Shown one piece after another: positions 8,839-18,249 of a DNA stretch of 64,000 nt. Numbering within the stretch: position 1 is the stretch's first letter; each line of letters opens with the position of its first letter. Location: contig NZ_VFMR01000001.1 in NCBI RefSeq assembly GCF_006715145.1, positions 558,001-622,000 of the forward strand, written 5' to 3'. The DNA comes from Microbacterium sp. SLBN-146. Lineage in GTDB: Bacteria; Actinomycetota; Actinomycetes; Actinomycetales; Microbacteriaceae. The position numbers were made by a program, and so were the translations under genes. The notes below the pieces were generated by a model. It had not been told where the DNA came from. It saw only the letters and a list, made by a program, of their open reading frames with translations, and made no database searches.

Positions 8839-8916
8839 CGAGACGGTGCGATCCGCGCGAGCCGGTACGCCGCGTACGTCCGGGGCGTAGCGGCTCGTTC
8901 GGTTCGTGTCGGCTGG
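8839..8916. repeat. Long imperfect palindrome between divergent ThuA and photolyase genes
   Basis: The core arms GAGCCGGTACGCC (8859-8871) and GGCGTAGCGGCTC (8884-8896) differ at one pair and enclose a 12-base loop. Partial complementarity with G-T pairs and a few mismatches extends to about 8839 and 8916. It lies upstream of the photolyase start. The rest of the 380-base gap (8621-9002) holds the ThuA promoter and leader; no gene is visible in it. Confidence 0.6.
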
Positions 8917-9002
8917 ACAGTCGGGAGTGCTCGGCCGAGTACCCCCGAGATCCCCAGCGCAAGCCCGACCTTCCGTCCACCGCGCCACGGCAAGATGAAG
9001 GC

Positions 9003-10346
9003 ATGGCCTCTCCCTCGATCGTGTGGCTTCGCGACGACCTCCGCCTCGCCGACAACCCCGCTCTTCGCGCAGCTTTCGACCGCGGTGAGCCGGTCGTCGT
9101 CCTCTACGTACTCGACGAGGAGTCCCCGGGGATCCGGCCGCTCGGCGGCGCCGCGCGGTGGTGGCTGCACCACTCGCTCGCGTCGCTCGGCGCGCGCCTG
9201 CGCGAGCGCGGCGGCGACCTCGTCCTTCGTCGCGGTCGCGCCGCCGATGTCGTGCGCCAGGTCGTCGCGGATGCCGGAGCAGCTGCCGTCTTCTGGAACC
9301 GCCGCTACTCCGGACCCGAGCGCGAGATCGACGCGGCGATCAAGTCCGCGCTGCGCGGCGACGGCATCGAGGTCGCATCCTTCGCCGGCTCGCTCCTGTT
9401 CGAGCCGTGGACCGTCACGACCGGCGCGGGCACCCCGTTCTCGGTCTTCACACCCTTCTGGCGAGCCTGCCGCGCACTCCCCGCCCCGCGCCAGCCACTT
9501 TCCGAGCCGAGGGAGATCGAAGGGATGCCGCAGCCGCTGGCATCCGATGACCTCGACGACTGGGGCCTGCTGCCCACGAAGCCGGACTGGGCGGGCGGTC
9601 TCCGCGAGACGTGGGAGCCCGGGGAGCCCGCCGCGCGGCGCCGCCTTCGCACCTTCCTCGACGAGGACCTCGGATCGTACGACCGGGCCCGCGACGAACC
9701 GTCGGCCGGGGCGACGTCGATGCTGTCGCCGCGCCTGCGGTGGGGCGAGCTCAGCCCCTACACCGTGTGGCACGAGGCCGTCGAGGCGGGCCACTCCGGC
9801 GGATTCCTCTCGGAGGTGGGCTGGCGCGAGTTCGCGTGGCACACCCTCTATCGCTTCCCCGAACTCGCTTCGAAGAACCTTCGGCCCGAGTTCGACGCTT
9901 TCCCGTGGCCCCGTCTCAAGCCCTCGCGCCTCGAGGCGTGGCAGAAGGGCGAGACGGGCATCCGACTCGTCGATGCGGGCATGCGCGAACTCTGGCATAC
10001 GGGCTTCATGCACAATCGCGTCCGCATGGTGACGGCATCCTTCCTCATCAAGAACCTGATGATCGACTGGCACCGAGGCGAGGAGTGGTTCTGGGACACG
10101 CTGGTCGACGCGGATGCCGCGAGCAACCCGTTCAACTGGCAGTGGGTCGCGGGGTCGGGGGCGGATGCGGCGCCGTACTTCCGGATCTTCAACCCCGAGC
10201 TCCAGGCGAAGAAGTTCGACCCGAAGAGCCACTACATCTCGCAGTGGGCGGCGGACGCCCCGACGGAGCCCATCGTCGACCTCGGCGAGACTCGGAAGGC
10301 CGCCCTCGACGCATACGAGGAGGTCAAGCGGGCGCCGAGGTCCTAG
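9003..10346 (+). CDS. phr: Cryptochrome/deoxyribodipyrimidine photolyase
   Basis: 447 residues, typical of class I CPD photolyases. It repairs UV-induced cyclobutane pyrimidine dimers in light using reduced FAD. The N-terminal antenna-binding alpha/beta domain begins IVWLRDDLRLADNPAL. The helical FAD domain includes WREFAWHTLYRFPEL, WHTGFMHNRVRMVTASFLIK and the flavin-pocket signature NPFNWQWVAGSGADAAPYF (about residues 377-395), followed by FNPELQAKKFDP. Start at ATG 9003 because the domain begins immediately after it; the upstream frame is not conserved-looking. It is followed 32 bases later by a PIN-domain gene on the same strand, possibly cotranscribed. Confidence 0.95.
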   Translation: MASPSIVWLRDDLRLADNPALRAAFDRGEPVVVLYVLDEESPGIRPLGGAARWWLHHSLASLGARLRERGGDLVLRRGRAADVVRQVVADAGAAAVFWNRRYSGPEREIDAAIKSALRGDGIEVASFAGSLLFEPWTVTTGAGTPFSVFTPFWRACRALPAPRQPLSEPREIEGMPQPLASDDLDDWGLLPTKPDWAGGLRETWEPGEPAARRRLRTFLDEDLGSYDRARDEPSAGATSMLSPRLRWGELSPYTVWHEAVEAGHSGGFLSEVGWREFAWHTLYRFPELASKNLRPEFDAFPWPRLKPSRLEAWQKGETGIRLVDAGMRELWHTGFMHNRVRMVTASFLIKNLMIDWHRGEEWFWDTLVDADAASNPFNWQWVAGSGADAAPYFRIFNPELQAKKFDPKSHYISQWAADAPTEPIVDLGETRKAALDAYEEVKRAPRS

Positions 10347-10378
10347 GACGGTCGCCCGCCTGGGGCTACCGTGAGCGG

Positions 10379-10792
10379 GTGACGAATCTCGAGACACGGC
10401 GCTTCGCGATCGACGCGATCACGGCGCTCCGCATCGTTCGCGACGATCCGGGGATCGGGGCACGGCACCGCCTGGTCGGTCCGGCGATTCTCCGCAGCCA
10501 CGTTCTCTCGATGCTCTACCGCGAGGTGCGCGCGGGAACGCTCGACGAGGCTTCCGCACGTGCCCAGCTGGACGGGCTCGCGGGACTCAAGATCCGGCTG
10601 CTCGGCGATCGCGTCTCGCGAGCGACCGCGTGGAAGATCGCCCGACAGCTCGACTGGGACGACACGTCGTCGGCCGAGTACCTCGCCGTCGCTTCCCTTC
10701 AGGCCGATGCCCTCGTCGCCGGCGACCCGACGATCGCTGCAGCGGCCTCGGGCATCGTGCCGCTCGCGACGTACGACTCCCTGCGCGCGTAG
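10379..10792 (+). CDS. PIN-domain protein (VapC-like), no visible antitoxin
   Basis: 137 residues. The fold is suggested by an N-terminal beta strand ending in an Asp (FAIDAITALRIV), a central helical stretch with LGDRVSRATAWKIARQL, and the C-terminal pattern SAEYLAVASLQADALVAGD that matches the PIN acidic cluster. PIN proteins are metal-dependent RNases, often toxins in type II modules. No small antitoxin gene lies next to it: the photolyase is upstream and a convergent alpha-galactosidase begins 16 bases downstream. The GTG at 10379 follows a weak purine stretch. It could be a solitary nuclease rather than a toxin. Confidence 0.65.
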   Translation: MTNLETRRFAIDAITALRIVRDDPGIGARHRLVGPAILRSHVLSMLYREVRAGTLDEASARAQLDGLAGLKIRLLGDRVSRATAWKIARQLDWDDTSSAEYLAVASLQADALVAGDPTIAAAASGIVPLATYDSLRA

Positions 10793-10808
10793 GCCCACCG
10801 CACGCGAG

Positions 10809-12881
10809 CTACTGCGGCGCCTCCGTGAGCGACACCACGATGGCGTTGCCGGGAAGCAGCAGCGGCATGGGGAGCCCGACACGCATGAGCACCGCACCGG
10901 TGAGCTCGACGCCATCCGCGATCCAGGGCGGCGGGGCGTCCTGCAAGGCCTCCCACGGCGCGCCGAGGTCGAGCGGCTCGACGCGGTAGCGCAGGGCCGG
11001 ATCGAGCCCGGCGGGGCGGAAGGGTGCGGGGATCGCGGCATCCGTCGACCCGACGACGGCGTAGGAGAACAGCGCCTCCGAACGGTCCTCGGCGACGACG
11101 CCGTGCACGACGATGGCATCGTCGGCGCTGTCGACGCGCACGACCCGGCCGGAGTGCAGGAGGGCGCGCTTCGACCGGTACAGGGCCGTCCATCGGGTGA
11201 GAGCGGCGCGGTCGGCGTCGGACACCGCCGTGATGTCGGACTCGATGCCCGCGTGGCCGTAGAGTGCCGTCGCGAGCCGGAAGCTCAGTGTCGAGACGCG
11301 GCCCGTCGTGTGTGCGCGGGCGTCGCCGACGTGCGATCCGAGGTACTCGGGCGGGACGAGGACACCCGTCCACCGCTGGATCACCTGGCGGACGAGCGGG
11401 TCGTTCGAGTCGCTCGGCCACACGCGGTCGACGCGCCGCAGCATCTCGAGGTCGATGCGACCTCCGCCCGAGGCGCACGACTCGATCTCGACGCGGGGAT
11501 GAGCGGCGCGCAGGCGGTCGAGCAGCCGGTAGAGCCCGTCGACCTGTCCGCGACCGCCGTCGATGAGGACGTCGCGGTTGTGATCCCACTTCAGGTACGA
11601 AATCGCGTGCGCGCTCAAGAGGGCGTCGAGTCGCTCGAAGAGGTAGTCGGTGACGGCGGGATTCGCGAGGTCGAGCACGTGCTGCCAGCGCCACGTCGGG
11701 GTCACGGCATCCGTCAGCACCCACTCGGGATGCGCGCGCGCGAGATCCGAGTCGGCGCTCACCATCTCGGGCTCGACCCACAGGCCGAACTGCATGCCGC
11801 CGTCGTTGACGCGGCGGATGAGGGGATCGAGGCCCTCGGGCCACTTCGCGGCGTCGACTTCCCAGTCCCCGAGCGCGCGGCGGTCGTCGGCGCGACCGCG
11901 GAACCAGCCGTCGTCGAGCACGAAACGCTCGACACCGACCTCGACGGCCCGATCGACGAGCGGGGCGATCCGTTCGAGAGAGTGGTCGAAGTAGACCGCT
12001 TCCCACGTGTTCAGGGTCAGCGGACGCGGCGTCGCGATCGTCGACCACGACCGGATCCAGGGATGCAGCCGGTCGGAGAGCCCGTCGATCCCCTCCCCCG
12101 ACCACACGGCGACGACGACGGCGGAAGAGCAAGTCTCGCCCGGTGCGAGTTCGACGACACCCGTGCGCGCACCGGCGCCGAGCACCGTGGGGCCGAGCTC
12201 CGTGCGCTCGAACCACTGGCGTCGGTCGCCGCTCCACGCGACGTGCGTCGCCCAGACCTCGCCGGATCCGAAACCGAATCCGGATGTGCCGGCCATCATG
12301 AGGAACGGATCGTCGTGGCCGCCGCGCCCGTGACGCGTCTCGCGCACCCACGCGCCGTGACCCGGCACGACGCGCTGCGGCTCGCGCTCGAGCGCCCAGC
12401 GGCCCGAGAAGTCGAGCACGTCGCGCGCGCGGTCCGGGACGGGGAGCGCGACGTCGGCATCCGTCACGCGAATGACGTCGGGACCGTCGTTGCGGATGTC
12501 GTGCGAGGCGAGGAGCACGCCGTGCGGTGTCAGGGCGACGCGCGTCGTGATCGCGGCATCCGCCCACGCGCTCGTGATCGTGAGGACGTCACCCTCGCGC
12601 ACGGTCGTGATCTGTCGAGGGATGCCGCGGCCCGGTGCCCCCGCGAGAGCCACGGCCGGCTGGCCGGACCATCCCTCGGCGAGCGCGGGGAGGAGGCTCA
12701 GCCGGAGCGGAACGTCGACGGAGCTCGGACCGACGGCGGGAACGGAAGAATCGGCGAGCGCGGCGAGGTCCGCATCGTCGAGGGCACCGAGGTCGGCGCC
12801 CCAGTGGACGATGACGGGCACGCCCGCGCCGCGGGAGTCGAGCACGAGGCTGACTCCCGCGGCGCGGAGGTGGTGGATCAT
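10809..12881 (-). CDS. GH36 alpha-galactosidase
   Basis: 690 residues without a signal peptide, so intracellular. It hydrolyses terminal alpha-1,6-galactosides such as raffinose-family sugars or melibiose. The N-terminal beta-sandwich (about 1-290) is followed by a TIM barrel with FVLDDGWFRGR, the nucleophile motif LKWDHNRD (about residue 434), the substrate-binding CASGGGRIDLEML (about 467) and the acid/base-containing WPSDSNDPL (about 487), then a C-terminal beta domain. Last gene of the operon that starts at 18140; seven bases separate it from the binding-protein gene. All catalytic motifs are intact. Confidence 0.92.
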   Translation of the reverse strand: MIHHLRAAGVSLVLDSRGAGVPVIVHWGADLGALDDADLAALADSSVPAVGPSSVDVPLRLSLLPALAEGWSGQPAVALAGAPGRGIPRQITTVREGDVLTITSAWADAAITTRVALTPHGVLLASHDIRNDGPDVIRVTDADVALPVPDRARDVLDFSGRWALEREPQRVVPGHGAWVRETRHGRGGHDDPFLMMAGTSGFGFGSGEVWATHVAWSGDRRQWFERTELGPTVLGAGARTGVVELAPGETCSSAVVVAVWSGEGIDGLSDRLHPWIRSWSTIATPRPLTLNTWEAVYFDHSLERIAPLVDRAVEVGVERFVLDDGWFRGRADDRRALGDWEVDAAKWPEGLDPLIRRVNDGGMQFGLWVEPEMVSADSDLARAHPEWVLTDAVTPTWRWQHVLDLANPAVTDYLFERLDALLSAHAISYLKWDHNRDVLIDGGRGQVDGLYRLLDRLRAAHPRVEIESCASGGGRIDLEMLRRVDRVWPSDSNDPLVRQVIQRWTGVLVPPEYLGSHVGDARAHTTGRVSTLSFRLATALYGHAGIESDITAVSDADRAALTRWTALYRSKRALLHSGRVVRVDSADDAIVVHGVVAEDRSEALFSYAVVGSTDAAIPAPFRPAGLDPALRYRVEPLDLGAPWEALQDAPPPWIADGVELTGAVLMRVGLPMPLLLPGNAIVVSLTEAPQ

Positions 12882-12888
12882 TCGGTGG

Positions 12889-14223
12889 TTACTCCGCGAC
12901 GGGGATCGACTGTGCTTCGAGCGTCGAGATCGTCGACGCCTGAGCCGATTCGAGCGCCTCGAGCAGCGTTCCCTGACCGGTCACGGCCGACTGGAAGCCG
13001 TCGGACACATCGGCGTAGGTCTGCGTCATGGTCGGACCCCACACGAAGTCGGGGTTGACCTGCTCGGCCGCCTCGGCGAAGACGTCGTAGATCTTCTGCC
13101 CGCCGTAGAACTCGACACCCTCCTGCAGCGAAGGCAGGGAGAGTCCGGCCGTCGTCGCGGGGTAGATGTTGGCCGACTCGTTGAGGGCCGTGAGCGCCTC
13201 GTCCGACGTGTTGAGCCACAGTGCGAACTTAGCCGCTTCGTAGACGTGCTCGGAGCCCTTGAAGACGGCGACCGACGAACCGCCCCAGTTGCCCGAGCTC
13301 TGCTCACCGGCTGCCCACTGGGGCGACGGTGCGACGGCCCAGTTGCCTGCCGTGTCGGGAGCGCCGCTCGCGATCGAGTTGGCACCCCAGACGGCGGAGT
13401 TCCACGACCAGACCTCGCCCGAGTTGTAGGCGTTGTTCCATTCCTCGGTCCACGCGGGGTACGTCGCGACGAGGTCCTCGTCGAGGAGCTCCTGCCAGTA
13501 GTCCGCGACCGTCGTGGACTGCTCGCCGGTCAGGTCGACCGTCCAGGCGTCTCCGTCGTTCGTGAACCAGTCGCCGCCCGCCTGCCAGACGAAGCCCGCG
13601 AACTGGTTGATGTCGGCGGTGGAGAAGTTGGTGATGTAGCCACCGGCCTCGCGGACCTTGACAGCTGCTTCCTTGTACTCTTCCCACGTCGTCGGCACCT
13701 CGATGCCGTTCTGCTCGAACAGGTCGGCGCGGTAGAAGAGCGCCATGGGACCGGAGTCCTGCGGCACGCCGTAGACGCCGTCGGACGAGCCGAGCGTGAC
13801 CTGGCCCCATGTCCACGGGATGAAGTCGGCCTCAGCGGCGACGATGTCCTCGCACGCGGCGAGGTTCTCGAGGCCGTCCTGCACGCGGAAGCTCGACAGC
13901 GCGTCGTACTCGATCTGGCCGAGGTCGGGGGCGTTCCCGGCCTCGAGCTGGCTGAAGAAGTTGGCGTACGTGCCGGAGTTGCCGTTCGGGCCCGTCTGCA
14001 CCTCGACCTGAATGTCGGGGTTCTGTTCGTTCCAGGTGGCGACAACGTCTTCGATGCCGGGGATCCACGAGGTGAACTCGAGGGTGACGTCACCGTCGGC
14101 GGGAGCGCACGCGGCAGCATCCCCTCCGCCGTCGGTTCCGGAGCCGCCGGCGGCGCAGCCGGCGAGTGCGAGCGCGGTGAGCAGTGCGACGCCCGTGGCG
14201 ACTGCTCTCTTGGTCTGCTGCAT
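12889..14223 (-). CDS. ABC sugar transporter lipoprotein (extracellular solute-binding protein)
   Basis: 444 residues. A signal peptide with lipobox LALAGC (Cys about residue 23) anchors it to the outer membrane face. The mature part has the family 1 binding-protein pattern (LEFTSWIPGIEDVVATWNEQ near the start; WLNTSDEALTALN in the C-lobe). It delivers an oligosaccharide, presumably a galactoside, to the permeases encoded immediately upstream at 14288-16125. No ATPase gene is present, so it probably shares a common MsiK-type ATPase, as is usual in Actinobacteria. 64 bases separate it from the permease gene. Confidence 0.93.
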   Translation of the reverse strand: MQQTKRAVATGVALLTALALAGCAAGGSGTDGGGDAAACAPADGDVTLEFTSWIPGIEDVVATWNEQNPDIQVEVQTGPNGNSGTYANFFSQLEAGNAPDLGQIEYDALSSFRVQDGLENLAACEDIVAAEADFIPWTWGQVTLGSSDGVYGVPQDSGPMALFYRADLFEQNGIEVPTTWEEYKEAAVKVREAGGYITNFSTADINQFAGFVWQAGGDWFTNDGDAWTVDLTGEQSTTVADYWQELLDEDLVATYPAWTEEWNNAYNSGEVWSWNSAVWGANSIASGAPDTAGNWAVAPSPQWAAGEQSSGNWGGSSVAVFKGSEHVYEAAKFALWLNTSDEALTALNESANIYPATTAGLSLPSLQEGVEFYGGQKIYDVFAEAAEQVNPDFVWGPTMTQTYADVSDGFQSAVTGQGTLLEALESAQASTISTLEAQSIPVAE

Positions 14224-14287
14224 GATGTTCCTTACTTGGTGGGGTGGGTGTTTTCGGGAGTGCTGTCCAGCGGGGGCCGGGCGGCGG

Positions 14288-15193
14288 TCATTTCACGGAG
14301 CCGGTTCCCAGTCCGTTGCGCCAGAAGCGCTGCAGGAGCAGGAACGCGATGATGAGCGGGACGATCGAGAGGAACGACCCGACGAGCACGTACGTGCGCA
14401 GCTCGGGGATCTGGTTGAGCTGCGTGTTCCAGCCGTAGAGGCCGAACGTGACGGGGAACAGCTCCTGGCTGCGCAGCATGATGAGCGGCAGGAAGAAGTT
14501 GTTCCAGATGGTGACGAACTGGAAGAGGAAGACCGTCACGAGGGCGGGCGTCATGAGACGCACGGACACCGTGAAGAACGTGCGGACTTCGCCGGCCCCG
14601 TCGATCCGTCCCGCTTCGATGAGTTCGTCGGGGACCGACGACGCGGCGTAGATGCGGCTGAGGTAGACGCCGAAGGGGCTCACGATGCTCGGCAGGAGCA
14701 CGGCCCAGAACGTGTTGGTCAGGTTGACCTGGCTGAAGAGGAGGAAGAGCGGGAGGGCGAGGGCCGTCGCCGGCACGAGCACTCCGCCGAGGACGATGTT
14801 GAAGAACGTCTCACGGCCGCGGAACCGGTACTTCGCGAGGGCGTAGCCGCACATCCCCGCAACGATCGTCGCGAGCAGCGCGCCGATCCCCGCGTAGCCG
14901 AGGCTGTTGAGCAGCCAGCGCAGGTAGATCCCGTCGTTGTAGGTGATGAGGTCGCCGACGTTCTGGAAGAAGTTCCAGTCCGCGAACCACAGGGCGGGCG
15001 TCGTGAGGAGATCGCCGCGGTCCTTCGTCGACGCGATGAAGAGCCACCAGATCGGGACGAGGAAGTAGAGCGTGAAGACGCCCATGACGAGGAGGGAAGC
15101 ACCGCGCGACAGCATGCTCTCGCGGGGGCCCCGCCGGCGCGTCGGTGCGAAGTCGTCGGGTGTCGCTCCGGCGGTGCGGGTCAGGAGGCTCAT
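14288..15193 (-). CDS. Carbohydrate ABC transporter permease (MalG type)
   Basis: 301 residues with six predicted membrane helices after a short cytoplasmic N-terminus rich in Arg. The ABC-coupling EAA loop is ELIEAGRIDGAGEVRTFF, and the C-terminus ends QRFWRNGLGTGSVK, typical of MalG-like proteins. It forms the channel with the permease encoded just upstream. ATG at 15193 overlaps the stop of that gene by four bases (ATGA). Confidence 0.93.
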   Translation of the reverse strand: MSLLTRTAGATPDDFAPTRRRGPRESMLSRGASLLVMGVFTLYFLVPIWWLFIASTKDRGDLLTTPALWFADWNFFQNVGDLITYNDGIYLRWLLNSLGYAGIGALLATIVAGMCGYALAKYRFRGRETFFNIVLGGVLVPATALALPLFLLFSQVNLTNTFWAVLLPSIVSPFGVYLSRIYAASSVPDELIEAGRIDGAGEVRTFFTVSVRLMTPALVTVFLFQFVTIWNNFFLPLIMLRSQELFPVTFGLYGWNTQLNQIPELRTYVLVGSFLSIVPLIIAFLLLQRFWRNGLGTGSVK

Positions 15194-16125
15194 TGGGTCG
15201 CCTTCCGTTGGGTGGCCTTGAGGAACGTGAAGGAGAGCGCGAACGTCGCGAGCGCCAGCACGACCGAGAACGCGGCGGCGAGATGCGTGTTGGGGATCGC
15301 GTTCGTCGCGTAGATCGTCATGTTGGGCGTGTACGTCGACGAGACGGCGGCGCTGAACGAGCGGAACACCTGGGGCTCGGCGAGGAGCTGCAGCGTCCCG
15401 ATGATCGAGAAGACGGCGGTGAGGACGATCGCCGGGGCGACCATGGGGATCTTGATCGACCACGCGATCCGGATCTGTCCGGCTCCGTCCAGTCGCGCTG
15501 CCTCATACACCTCCGACGGGATCGCGAGGAGCGCCGAGTAGATGATGAGCATGTTGTACCCGACGAACACCCACGTCACGACGTTCGCGATCGACCACAG
15601 CACGAGTTCGGGCGACAGGAAGTCGATCGAGCGTGTGACGTCGGTGAACGGCGACAGGTTCGGCGAGTAGAGGAAGCCCCACATGATCGCGGCGATGACG
15701 CCGGGCACGGCGTAGGGCGCGAAGAACGCGAGGCGGAAGAACTTCTTGCCCTTGAGCGCGGGCGAGTCGAGCAGGAGCGCGAAGATGAGCGCGAGGCCCA
15801 GCATGACGGGCACCTGCACGACGCCGAACAGGAGCACGCGGCCGACCGACTCCCAGAAGGGGGCGTTCTGGAAGACCAGCAGGTACTGCGTGAGTCCGCC
15901 GAACACCTCCTGGGGTGCGCCGTAGGTGCCGTCGCGCTCCACGACGAGCAGCGACTGCCAGACGGCGTAGCCGATCGGGATCAGGTAGAAGAGCAGGAAC
16001 AGGATGCCGAACGGGCCCGCGAAGATCGCGATGGCGCCCTTGTGGGGCGTCTTCCGCTTCGGGGCGCGCTCGGCGCGCGCAGGGCTTCGGCGCCCCCGCG
16101 TGACGAGTACTTCTGTGGCGGTCAT
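15190..16125 (-). CDS. Carbohydrate ABC transporter permease (MalF type)
   Basis: 311 residues, six membrane helices. The N-terminus carries a basic stretch followed by AIAIFAGPFGILFLLFYLIP (helix 1). The EAA loop is YEAARLDGAGQIRIAWSIKI. It pairs with the MalG-type protein encoded downstream to import a galactoside. ATGA overlaps exist at both ends: with the GH42 gene upstream and the second permease downstream, so the three are translationally coupled. Confidence 0.93.
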   Translation of the reverse strand: MTATEVLVTRGRRSPARAERAPKRKTPHKGAIAIFAGPFGILFLLFYLIPIGYAVWQSLLVVERDGTYGAPQEVFGGLTQYLLVFQNAPFWESVGRVLLFGVVQVPVMLGLALIFALLLDSPALKGKKFFRLAFFAPYAVPGVIAAIMWGFLYSPNLSPFTDVTRSIDFLSPELVLWSIANVVTWVFVGYNMLIIYSALLAIPSEVYEAARLDGAGQIRIAWSIKIPMVAPAIVLTAVFSIIGTLQLLAEPQVFRSFSAAVSSTYTPNMTIYATNAIPNTHLAAAFSVVLALATFALSFTFLKATQRKATQ

Positions 16126-18140
16126 GCGGCCGCCTCCTCTCTGACGATCCGTACGGATCCGGCGGGAACCTCGAGCGACCCGTGCACGGCGACACCCGTG
16201 ACGAGCTCGTCACCCGTCGCGCCGAGGGTCGCTGAGGCGGTCCCGTGATTGATGGCGAAGAGATACGACGCCTCGGCGCCTCGGCGGCGCACGAGCTCGA
16301 GGGCGGAGACCTCGCCGTCGTGGATCGCGACGGGCGATGTCACGCCCGCTTCGCTCGCGAGACGTGCGATGAGGTCGCGGTAGGCCGACGGCTCGAGCTG
16401 CGTCGAGAGGTACCAGGCGGCACCGTGTCCGTGGGCGTTGCGGGTGACGGCGGGAGATCCGGCGGAGGGGCCGTCGGCGAAGGATGCCACGACCTCGGCC
16501 GTCGTCGCGTGTCCGCGCTCCGACCAGAGCGACGCACGGCTGCCGTCGTCGAGGGTGACAGTCTGTCCGGCGGCGACGGGGGCGAACTCCTCGATCTGGA
16601 CGCCGAGGAGGTCGCGGAACGGACCCGTGTAACCCCCCGTCCAGACGCGGTCCTCGGCGTCGACGGTTCCGCTGAAGAACGTCACGAGCGCCGTGGCTCC
16701 GTCCGCGACGCGGTCGGCGATCACGGCGGCCTCTTCCGCGCGGACGAGGTGAAGGCCGGGCACGAGCACGAGCGCGTAGCCGGACAGGTCGGCGCCGGGC
16801 CGGACGACGTCGACCGTCAGTCCGAGCGCGTGAGCGGCGGCGTAGCAGGCGTGCACCTGGTCGAGGTATCCGACGAACTGGCTGGGGCGCGATAGCGACT
16901 GCGTCGCCCACCACGCCTCCCACGAGAAGACGAGGGCGACATCGGCATCCACACGCGATCCCGCGATCTCGGAGATCCGCTCGACGATGCCGCCGAGCTC
17001 GACGACCTCGCGCCACACGGCGGAGTCGGTGCCGGCGTGCGGGAGCATCGCGGAGTGGAACTTCTCCGCTCCTTGGACCGACGCGCGCCATTGGAAGAAG
17101 CACACGCCGTCGGCGCCGCGGGCGACGTGGGTGAGCGAATTCCGGAGGATCTGGCCGGGGGCCTTGGGCACGTTGAGCGGCTGCCAGTTGACGGCGCCCG
17201 TGGAGTGCTCCATGAGGATCCAGGGCGCGCCGCCGCCGAGTCCGCGCGACAGGTCGGCGGCGAAGGCGAGCTCGGACGTCGGGTCGGCGAGACGATTGTC
17301 GAGGTAGTGGTCGTTCGCGACGATGTCCATGTCGGGCGCCCACGACCAGTAGTCGAGATTCTCGATGTGAGCCGTGACCATGAAGTTCGTCGTGAGGGGC
17401 CGGTCGCTCAGGGGACGGATGACGTCGGCCTCGGCGCGGTAGTAGTCGAGGAGCTGGTCGGAGCTGAACCGGTGGAAGTCGAGCATATGGCCCGGGTTGC
17501 CGAGCGAGAGGGTCGCGAGCGGCGGCAGGATCTCGTCCCACTCGCGGTACGTCTGGCTCCAGAAGGCGGTGCCCCACGCGGCGTTGAGCGCGTCGATGTC
17601 GGAGTAGCGCTCGCGCAGCCACACGCGGAACGCCGCCGCGCTCTCGTCGCAGTAGCAGAGCGCGTTGTGGCATCCGAGTTCATTCGAGATGTGCCACAGC
17701 TCGACCGCCGGGTGGTCGCCGTAGCGCCGCGCGACCTGCTCGACGAGCTGCAGCGCGGCGTCGCGGAAGATGCGGGAGCTGGGGCAGAAGGCCTGGCGCC
17801 CGCCGGGGTAGCGTCGCGTGCCGTCGACGACCATGGGGAGGATCTCGGGATGTCGCCGGGTGAGCCACGCCGGAGGGGATGCCGTGCCGGTGCCGAGGTT
17901 CACCCGGATGCCGGCGGCGTGGAGGCGGCCGATGACGTCGTCCAGCCGGTCGAAGTCGTACTCGCCCGGGCGCGGCTCGATGTGCGACCACCCGAAGATA
18001 TTGATCGCGACGAGGTCGACCTTCGCCTCGGTCATGAGGGCGATGTCCTCGTCCCAGATCTCGGGGGTCCACTGCTCGGGGTTGTAGTCGCAGCCGAACG
18101 CGATGCCGTCGTGTTCGAATGCTCGGGCGGGGGCCGTCAT
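16122..18140 (-). CDS. GH42 beta-galactosidase
   Basis: 672 residues, usual GH42 length, cytosolic. It hydrolyses beta-galactosides taken up by the adjacent ABC importer. It begins IAFGCDYNPEQW, typical of the family. A zinc-cluster-like CHNALCYCDE is visible. The acid/base Glu is in WHISNELG (about residue 150) and the nucleophile Glu in ILMEHSTG (about 308). A trimerisation domain and a C-terminal beta domain follow. Start at ATG 18140, preceded by GAGGAGAAG. First gene of a five-gene operon running to 10809; its promoter contains copies of the LacI operator. Confidence 0.95.
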   Translation of the reverse strand: MTAPARAFEHDGIAFGCDYNPEQWTPEIWDEDIALMTEAKVDLVAINIFGWSHIEPRPGEYDFDRLDDVIGRLHAAGIRVNLGTGTASPPAWLTRRHPEILPMVVDGTRRYPGGRQAFCPSSRIFRDAALQLVEQVARRYGDHPAVELWHISNELGCHNALCYCDESAAAFRVWLRERYSDIDALNAAWGTAFWSQTYREWDEILPPLATLSLGNPGHMLDFHRFSSDQLLDYYRAEADVIRPLSDRPLTTNFMVTAHIENLDYWSWAPDMDIVANDHYLDNRLADPTSELAFAADLSRGLGGGAPWILMEHSTGAVNWQPLNVPKAPGQILRNSLTHVARGADGVCFFQWRASVQGAEKFHSAMLPHAGTDSAVWREVVELGGIVERISEIAGSRVDADVALVFSWEAWWATQSLSRPSQFVGYLDQVHACYAAAHALGLTVDVVRPGADLSGYALVLVPGLHLVRAEEAAVIADRVADGATALVTFFSGTVDAEDRVWTGGYTGPFRDLLGVQIEEFAPVAAGQTVTLDDGSRASLWSERGHATTAEVVASFADGPSAGSPAVTRNAHGHGAAWYLSTQLEPSAYRDLIARLASEAGVTSPVAIHDGEVSALELVRRRGAEASYLFAINHGTASATLGATGDELVTGVAVHGSLEVPAGSVRIVREEAAA

Positions 18141-18154
18141 CTTCTCCTCGGTTC

Positions 18155-18168
18155 TGTGAACGTGCACA
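18155..18168. promoter_or_regulatory. LacI-type operator O1 of the galactoside operon
   Basis: TGTGAACGTGCACA, a near-palindrome centred on CG, lies in the 5' leader of the GH42 transcript, 15 bases before the start codon. It shares the TGTGAACGTG half with four other copies in the locus. Confidence 0.75.
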
Positions 18169-18200
18169 GTCCCGAGCGCGATTCCTCTGCGCTGAGGTTC

Positions 18201-18242
18201 TGTGAACGTGAACAGAGTAAGCACACTCCAGACCACTGTCAA
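18201..18242 (-). promoter_or_regulatory. Galactoside operon promoter with operator O2
   Basis: On the minus strand TTGACA (18242-18237), a 17-base spacer and TACTCT (18219-18214) form a near-ideal sigma-70 promoter. Operator TGTGAACGTGAACA (18201-18214) abuts and overlaps the -10 on the transcribed side, so bound repressor would block initiation. Confidence 0.75.
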
Positions 18243-18249
18243 CACACCG

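Noticed and set aside
8779..8990. Small proteins on both strands in the photolyase leader that resemble each other
   Set aside because: Their similarity simply reflects the DNA palindrome; no ribosome-binding site or family supports them.
10699..12567. 622-residue minus-strand frame overlapping the alpha-galactosidase
   Set aside because: Arg/Ala-rich shadow of the GH36 gene in another frame.
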